This document shows, piece after piece, positions 1-9,000 of a stretch of 11,769 bases of DNA. The notes beneath the pieces are model-generated. The model was not told the DNA's origin. It did not search any database and was given only the letters and a program-made list of their open reading frames with translations. Numbering within the stretch: position 1 is the stretch's first letter; every line of letters begins with the position of its first letter. Where the stretch lies: assembly GCA_028716065.1 (NCBI GenBank), contig JAQUQN010000027.1:1-11769 (forward strand), given 5' to 3'. The translations under genes and the position numbers were made by a program. The stretch comes from Candidatus Omnitrophota bacterium (lineage in GTDB: Bacteria > Omnitrophota > Gorgyraeia > 2-01-FULL-45-10).

Positions 1-1
1 A

Positions 2-3000
2 AAAGGTGTTTATAGGGCCCAGGCGTTGGGTGAAATAAAGGTCAATGTAGAAAAACAGATTAAAGTTGCGGATGAGGCAATGGGCAGTAATAGCACTATG
101 AAGTCTCTGATAAATGAAGCGCGTACGGCCTTAGCTGGAGAAAATATACAGGGTCTGGAATATGCAATGGATAAAATCAATACCTTGACCACAGCCAGAT
201 ATATAGCGACCAATCAAGGGCTGGCCGACGGAGAGCTGAGATATATATTAGACAGAGCAGGGGTTAAGTATTATAGCGATCCAGGTGAATTGACAAAGGC
301 TTTATATGAGAAGATGATGTCTTCAGATATTGCATATACCTATGTGAATAAGATAGCGAATGAGACCAGAAGTATGGAGTATACCCTCGCGGAAGAATTT
401 AAATACATGGATTTTGGTCTCACTAAGATGTGGGTAGGGATTTATGGCGGAATAGACCAGATGGCTAAAGCCAGCGATTTTAGCTTGGTTGCTACCTCTG
501 TAGTAACTTCAGCGGCTATAGTGGCGACCGTAATTACAGGTGGGAGCCTCTTGGGCGCCATAGGAGTCTCATCGACGATGTTTACAACAGCCGCATTTGC
601 CGTAGGCGTGGGCGGATTCTCGGTGGGGACGACAGCGGCTATATTGGCCCTTAACGGACAGACCATAAGCGGTTATCAGTTATTGGGCTCCTATGTAAAT
701 AGCACAGGCCAGGCGTTTCTGTTTGGCCTTGCCATGCAAGCCCCAGGTACGGTCATGCGCAGTTTAGCGACGGCCCGGTATGCCTTGAGCAGAGGCTATG
801 GGATAAAAGAAGCGCTATATCTGGCGGGCAAGGCAAAAGACACGTGGGCTATAAGCGGTGTCTTTACAGGTATCAACTTGTCTAAGGGTATGGCGGCAGC
901 TTTGAATATAGGAAAGACGGCATTTACGAGCGCCTTTTTCGGCGCCGGCAGGTATCTTATTTCAGATATATATTTTAGAGGCGACAAATTCGAGATGAGA
1001 ATGCTTCTGGTAAACTTCATAGTCGAAGGGTTATTGGGAGCGTTGGGTGGAATTTTAGGTAAGGTGACTAGTATCTCTCTGGGGTTTACAGGTAAGATGC
1101 TAGCATTTGGAGCATTGAGCGTTGGGACCGGTGTGATTGTAAACGGCACGGGACGAAATGCCATACTGGATTTCGCAGTAGGTTTAGGCATGTATGGAGC
1201 CGTGACGTTTGCTAACTGGGGTCGTCAACTGAGCAATGTTACTAGAGAGATCGGTGGAAAGACGATCCAGTTGACTAATATGCAGAGGATAAGCTATGCG
1301 TTATTCGTCGGACCACAAAGTAAAGGCCTATTGACGGCCTTGCGATATGCGGCAGTGACGAGCGGATTTATGGCTCTTGGCGCAGGGACAAAATATGGGC
1401 TCGACCGCATAAGATTCAGCCTTGAGGGGCTTAAGGACGAATATGGTAAGACAGTTAAGGCCTGGACAAACGAGATGACCAGAACAAGTTTATTTACCGG
1501 CGCTATACTTGGATTGGCAGCGGCAATGGTATTTGCGCCGAAAGGCCTTGCTCAATTATCGAACTCTGGGAAGAACATGATGAAATACGGAGCCGGCAGA
1601 GTTTCATTGCAGGAGAATGGTTTTATTACAAGGCAGATAGTGAAATTGTTTAAACTGGGCGAGACTGTTACGGGAGGCCAGTTATTGGCCATACACATGG
1701 CAGAAGGAGCTATTTCATGGGTGGGAGTATCGCCGGCCTTCAATATCATGACAGGTGTTTGGAAATGGGCCCTGGGCGTTGTCAAGAAAGGATGGGCTGG
1801 CTGGGCAGAGAAGATAACGATAAGAAACGATGTTACGGGCGAGGAGGTATCCCTAAGAGGCAGCGGATTGAAATTCTGGAAGACCTTAGCGACGAGCGCC
1901 ATAGCCGGCCCGATGCAGGGTATATACATGGGTCCGCTTATAAAGATACTTACATTTGAGACAACTCCCGGCATAGAAGGTTTCTGGGGTAGTTTAAAAG
2001 TTGCCATGGCCAATGCGCCCGATCCTATCTTTAAGTTATTGAATGGCATGCAGGTAGCTTGGAACGGATTTTTGGGAATGTTTGGAAAAGGCGTAGGTAC
2101 GGGGTCGGCACTACATGCCCGTCTCTTGTCACAGAGGTTCTATGGTATCCTAGGCAAGTACGCGGGCGGACTTTTAGGATGGTTCGGTGGACACATTACT
2201 ATGGCAGGATATGTTACAGGCATAAACATGGTGCTATCCAAATTCGCCAAGGAAGGGGCGGACGGAGAATATAGAGTTACCGGTTTTGCGTCTTGGCTTG
2301 CCGATAAAGAAGGAGGCGGAGTGCTAGGATGGTTCTTCCTCTTTGCCAAGGCCGGTGCGAAATATACCAAGGAAGAGATGAAGCAGATCGGGTTCTTCCA
2401 GACAGCAGCGCGACTCGGTGCTTCAAAAGCGGATATAAAAGAATTTATACGGGCGCAGAAGGCGAGTGGCTCCGGCGGCATGACAGGTGAAAATGTCGCA
2501 AGAATAGTTGAATTTGTACAGAGCGGGAAGGCCGAGGCGAAGAACACGATAAATATCGACCTGGGAGGCGGCAGGACACATAAAGTAGAGGGGCTCACGG
2601 AAGGCTTCATCGTCATGTGTGAAATGGCGCTTGCTGAAAAAGGTTATGAAAAGAGAGGTCAGGGATTCCTGCGCCAGGTGGCCACTGTTTATAACGACGC
2701 TAAGGCCAAGAAGGGGAAGGCGGTAGTTAAGATGTTCGGCCGCGACATTACTCTCACGGATAATATGATGAACTGGCACGCCGGTAAGGTTCTGGAAATT
2801 GCCATCGGTCCCAAGACAGACCTGAAAGATGCTGCGACCAGACTTAGCGAAGCGGTCTACGAACAGAGGGAAGGGATAACGCTAGGCGAAGTAATGGGTG
2901 ATAAGCTTTCCGGTGAGGCAAAGGGTCTGGCCAACCTCAAGATAACTTCTCATCTAAGCGACGCTATCTTAAGGGCATCCAACATGAAGATGACTCTTAT

Positions 3001-6000
3001 CTATACAAAGACCGAAGCCGAAAGAAACGCGGATATGGAAAAGGCGGAAGATTTTAGGAATAAGGCGTCGGAATGCCGCACGCAGGCCCAGACAGAAGCT
3101 GCTTTGGGTAATGAGGCAGCAAGTACCAGATTGCTTAGAGATGCGGCCAAGTTTGAGATTCAAGCGGGAATTTTGGATAAGGGTGCTACCCTGGCCGCGA
3201 CATATATAGTAGGTGATAAATTGGTTAGCCGTGCCAAGCAGGAAAATAGACTAACCGCTAAGAGCATGCGCGAGATACGCAAAGAAGCCAGGGCGTTCCA
3301 GGGATTACTGGTTAATAATACTTTTCTGTCTCTACTTGAAAATACAGATACATTACCAAAGAATGATAAAGTAGACCCGAAATTAAAGGCCCCGAAGCAG
3401 ACCACAGTAGATAATAGAGGTATTATTGAGAGGATAAAGAGCGGATTAAAGACGAGGTGGGAAGCCTTTAAGTTCATGCAGAATTCCAGAAAATCGGGTG
3501 GAAGCTTCGAAAAGGCGATGAAGCAGTTGGGCATAGAGATCCGTCCCGAAGAAGTAAATAATTACAAAGAATTATATAATAGGCTTGCCAGAGAATTAAC
3601 AGGGTTCGACATGGCGGGTAAAGATGTAAGCGGTAAAACCCTTAAAGAGACAGGCAGGACTGCCATGCAGGCCTTTCAGGATGTAGTGGATAACCTCACA
3701 ACGCAGCTTGCTTCAGCTAAAGACAAAGCGGCAGGACTGGACTTAGAGCTCAGGATTAATATCATAAAGAACTTTATGGAATGTAATGGCAGGAAAGACT
3801 TGAGCGGCGAGACTTTCAATCTGAAGTTGAAACCCCAGCAAATAGTATATACATATCTATTGTGCCGCTCGCAGTTGAACGGCCTATTGGGTGAGGGCAC
3901 ACCACTTGCCGTCATGACCATATTCGTAGGCGGCGGAAAACTGATGGCGAACATAATAGCAAGCTATGTCGCTATAAAGACTTTCGTATCGATGACAAAA
4001 GACTACGCGGAAAAGAAGGCGCGTATACTGATAATAGCCGACGCAGGAAAAGAGGACCTCGTGCGTCAGATGATAGATAACGTTTCTTCTTCAGTAGCTG
4101 AAGCGGACAAGGATATGGGTATCTACAGGGTAACGAAGCCCTCCGAAAGCGACCTCGGTATTAGAGACAGACAAGGCAATAAAATAGAGGGTAGGGCCAT
4201 AAAGGACCAAGCGATAATATTTGCCACGGAGCGTACGGTGAAGGAGCACATGGGTTATACAAAGGAAGGAAAATCGAGCATCCTTGATTTTATACAGAGT
4301 GTACATGTCGATGAGATCCAGACTACAATGGCGGCAAATGACCTCATAAAGAGCACTGATAAGAATCTTTACAGAGAGCTTCTTAAGGCACGCCCGGATC
4401 TGGCGGAGGCAGTCAGATGGAGGTCTGAGGTCTTCGTAAAGAGCTATGAGATACTAAGAAAAATGCTACCTGATGTAAGTGGGGAAGAGCTCATAGCCGG
4501 TAAATATTTCAAAGCCATAGATGAAATGGGCAGAGGGGCTTTTACTTTGAGAGAAGCAGAAATGCTGAAATTCTGGATAGCCACAAAGAACATGCCGGAA
4601 TTCGCCGCTTATCACAAAGAGGGAAGCAAATTACCTACCAAAGAGTTCAGGAAGCTCGTAGAGCGCTTGGTCAGCTCATGGGTCATGGGTGACAGGACAT
4701 ATAAGATAGATCCTTACAACAGAATGTATCACGTGCGCGATGCGCAATCCGGCGAGGTTATGGAGAATACCATATTCGGGGATAACATCCTGGCAGCATG
4801 TGTAGCGGCAAAACACGGTTTTGGCGTTGAGAAAGTGGCCGATGTCTTGATACAGAGGTCTAACTTTAACGTCAGCACGGCCGAATGGATGAATAAAGTT
4901 AGGATGAACCGCATAACCGGAGGTACGGCTACACCTGAGGGATGCAAGAAGAACCTGACGGTTACGGGCAACGAAATAGTGGCGGAGATTACGGAATCGA
5001 GGCCGCTTGATTTTAACACAGCGCGTTTCTTGCTGGCCAGAGGCGAAAGAGGCGTAAAGGACATGGTATTCCGCATCATCGACAGCAGATTGATGAGTAA
5101 AAAGATAGACGTAATAGCGCAGGCAGTGACGAGCAGAAGCGAATCTGAATTGCGTTCCGCCTTTGCCGAGGCCACTTCCAGATACGCCGGCAAGGATGTC
5201 GATATATATCTACTTCTCAGGGGACGAGGTAATACCTGTTATCTGCCTGAATACGCCCGCACGCACGATATAGTTAAGGCAAAGTACGGAGAAAATGGCG
5301 CTAAGTACGTAGATTTCGAAACAGCGGTAGATGTAGCCAAGGCGCTCTTTAATGAAGGCAGGACTTCGCTCATATTCATACAGGGCTTGTCTGCAGGAAG
5401 TAACATATTCGGAGTCAAGGGCGAACAGTTTGACGTGCAGGGGAATCCCACGAAAAAAGCGGATGTCATATTCCTGGGGCTTACCAATTATGATAACTTG
5501 CGCCAGGCCGCCGGAAGAATCAATGACCCATCCAAAGAACGTGCGCACGGAGGTCTGTTCATACAGGTCGTCAACACGCTCGACGCGGAACTGAAAGGCA
5601 GCGAGAGAAGTTTCTTAGAAAGCAAATGCGCCACAGGCGCGGCAGGCACGGACCTTGCCCGAATGCCTGCTAACGAGAATATGCAGAAATTGGGTCGCGT
5701 TCTCGAGAATATACAGAAGACCATGGGTAGGGAGATAGATGTCCAGCGCACCCATACTTTCCTGTCCAAATCCAATATTTCACAGAAGAATGTAGCCGAA
5801 TTGATGGATGTGGCGAATAAGAAAACCGCTTCCGCCGATAAGACATTGTCTTTGGAGAAGACTTTCTCGATGCCAGTTACACTGGGGGCCATGAAGGCCA
5901 CCATGGGCCTTACAACACCACAGGCCGATGCGGTAATGCAGACCATGCGTGGCACAAGAGGCGATGATAATATATTTGTCGGGGATGTTAATGTCATTGA

Positions 6001-9000
6001 TCCCATTCACGGGACTATAAGCGATGGCCAGATACTCACTTCCGCAGGAGCAGCGGAATTTATGGCATTGGTCCAGCTCGGCAAGACACTTGGCGTAGCG
6101 GAGAGCAGGGATTCTCTGATAGCCGGATTAAGCGCCATTGACGTGGTGGATGCCAAAACCAGGCAGGATGTACAAGATATACAAAGTACCTTACGCACTC
6201 AATTCCAGGACCCGAATGCTTCATTAGATATGAACACGAACCTTATCTCGGCGGGCAAGGTATACGAACTATTGTACGGAAGTGCATTTAATAACGGGGC
6301 CGTGCCAATAGATGAATTGGTAGGCAGGATAGAACAGATAGGAACGGTATATACTGTGGCACGCGACAATGGCGTAGCCTTGCCGTCTATATCCGAAGCC
6401 AAATTTACAGAAGTCATTACGAGTACCAACCCCACCAAGATGTTGGTCGATTCCTACAAGGCAGAGGTTGTGCCTCAGGGAAATATATTATCTCGCGCAT
6501 ATACGACATTGCTGAATAAGATATCCTGGACTTTCGCTGCTAACCCATTCATGAAAAATCTGGACAAGGTGATAAGCGCTTCCGCTAAAGCAGAAAAGGC
6601 AAAGTCGGAATATCAGACCGCAGAGTCGGCTTATGGAAAGGATTCATGGAGAACCAATGTATATAAGTCGAGATATAAATCCGCAGAGGATAGTCTCGAG
6701 AGCATAAGGGCGTCGATGACGGCAATATCGGGCATATCCAAGGTTCCGATTTCCATTGCCGCGCTCAGATTATTTGTGTCGGCTGATATGACACAAGACA
6801 ATGTAGGTGAGATGGTTAATATAGCTGCAGTCATGAAAGAGAGAAATCCTTCGGTATCCAACAGGGTTTCGATGGCTGACCTGTATAAGATAGTAAGTGC
6901 ACAGGACAGGACTCCTGAAAAAGACCTGGCCGCTATAATAACCCTTGAAAAGTCAAAGACCGACGCGCCTCTGCTTGCCGCATCCACTGCGGGGTTCAAT
7001 GAAAGAGCAGGAACCCTTGCTTATAATTTTATTACAGGTCGTACACCGGCAGGCAAGATGGGCGCTGCCGCCATGAATATAGGCGTGGCAGCAAGCCTTA
7101 TCCTGGCGCCCGTAATCGGTATTACGCTTGCCGTCTCCAAAGAGTTATTGACCGCTTTGGTGGAGACTGCGGAATCTAGGAATATAGGCGGTCTGCGCAA
7201 GGCCAGCAGCACGCTTGTCACGCAAGTACCCAAAGCATTTCTAAAGGCCGCGGCACAGAGCGCTGTATTCGGTCTCGGCGCCTTTGGTGTAGAAATTCCA
7301 AAGAAAATACTGGCTTTAGCGGCTGCCATATACGCCGGTGTAAATATATGGACAGCCAGGATGATGGCGACAAAAGGATATGTGGTATCGCCTGAGGGCA
7401 GAATGAGATGGTTGAATAATTTATTTACACCTGTCGAGCAGACATTTGAGTCACCGTATGTCGCACAGGCGTCCAAGGCCATAAAGGATCTGGGAGAGAA
7501 CATTACATATGAGGCTGTCAAAGCAAGGACGGGAGGCGAGAATCCAACGGCAGGCGACGTGAAACTTCGCGAGCAGATATTCATGCAACTAAATCCTGCA
7601 ATAGCTCCGCGCCAGACGGAGGCCATGATTAACCAGATGTCGAATAGCGATAGAGCCAGAGCCATAACCGCTAGAATTGATAACATTACGGAACAGATAA
7701 ATATCATAGATGCGAAACTTGCAAGAATACCTACCATAGAAGCTACAGGCAGAATAAGGGAAGAAGTCCCTGCTGTCGTCGAAACAGCCAGGCCCATAGA
7801 GGCCAAGGCAAGAAGCCCCGACGAGATCCGTTCTTATAGAGAGAATCTCGCCGCTCAGAGATCCAACCTGAGCACACAACTCAATGCTTTAAATACTTTC
7901 AACAATCTACCCAGCCTTATAAAGGTGGGCATGGCAAAATCCAGACTGGAAGATATATCGAAAGGTAACATACCCGAATTGAGATATGATGTCTACAAAG
8001 CAAATACCGGAACGCTGGACGCGGACGAAAATAATATATTGTTATATCTTGCCACCGGCGAAGATAAAGTGTTTAACCGCAGTGATACCTCTGTTTTTAT
8101 GACACAAGGCAGAAATGCGATAGGCGCATTGGGCAATCTCGCTACCGTAGGACAGGTCCTGAGGGCCACAACGGGAAGGTTCTACGGCGATAGAGAGAAG
8201 GATGGGAAAGGTATAGTGCGTAGTTCCGCTGATGTAAAAGATAAGACCACCTTCGCCGCTTTAGCCATAGAGATAGCTGATTATAAAGTAAAGAATAACA
8301 TATCTATTACCGACCAGGAAAGAGAGACGAACAGAATAGCACGGGTTATATTCGAACGAAGAAGCGAGCAAGTGGGCGATGTGGTACGCGAGAAGTCAAT
8401 AAATAAAGAAGGTACTTTAGAAGATGGCACCGCCAACCCGGGCGGCGTGAGGCCAGACGATCTAGCAACGTTTATGGATTTTATGGGCAGAGATAAAGTC
8501 AACCATGATGAATTACAGATATTTTTTGACCTCATCTTTGCAAAAAAAGATATGTCCGTTCCTGATGTAATGAATGATTATCTCAAAAAGACAAAGGATA
8601 AAGGACAGGAAGAAGATTACACATTAGGCGTAAGAGTGACTGATAGACTTATTAGCGAGACGGCCAGCAATGCTGAGGAGACCTTCACAGACCATGCCAC
8701 GAGAGATTCCGATGATATGCGTAAATATTATAATAGACTCATCAGCTATATCGAGACCTCGACGGATAGTAATGTGGCGGATTATATTTTGAACAAGATC
8801 GTGCCGCGGACACTGTTCATAAACGGTGAATATCTTGCAGTCGGAGGTTCCAATAAGGGATTTGTGACAGCTCTGATGGAGTCAGGGTATATAGATAATT
8901 CTACGCTTATACAATGGCTCAAGACGACCATTGCCGCGCGGGATACATTTGAGGGAACGAATGCCACTTTATTGGATGAGTTGGAATCCCTCTCTGCTGC

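Noticed and set aside
26..28. TTG as the start codon of the giant gene
   Set aside because: The frame is open to the window edge (eight more sense codons), and no Shine-Dalgarno-like sequence stands before it. The true start is upstream.
485..2400. Phage tape-measure protein as the identity of the gene
   Set aside because: Length, helices and hydrophobic stretches would fit, but the SecA-like motor, the C-terminal alpha/beta module and the lack of any neighbouring phage gene do not.
3800..5650. Ordinary DEAD-box or restriction-type helicase
   Set aside because: TATP and DExQ motifs alone would allow it, but about 200 residues between motifs II and III and the SecA-type signature stretch before the TATP motif point to SecA.
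7021..7806. A 261-codon minus-strand open frame with hydrophobic, Ala/Ser-rich translation
   Set aside because: It lies wholly opposite the giant gene. Its hydrophobicity follows from reading the complement of Ala- and Ile-rich codons, and it has no recognisable domain. The other antisense frames (for example 1552-2049, 5488-6006, 8782-9324) are rejected for the same reason.
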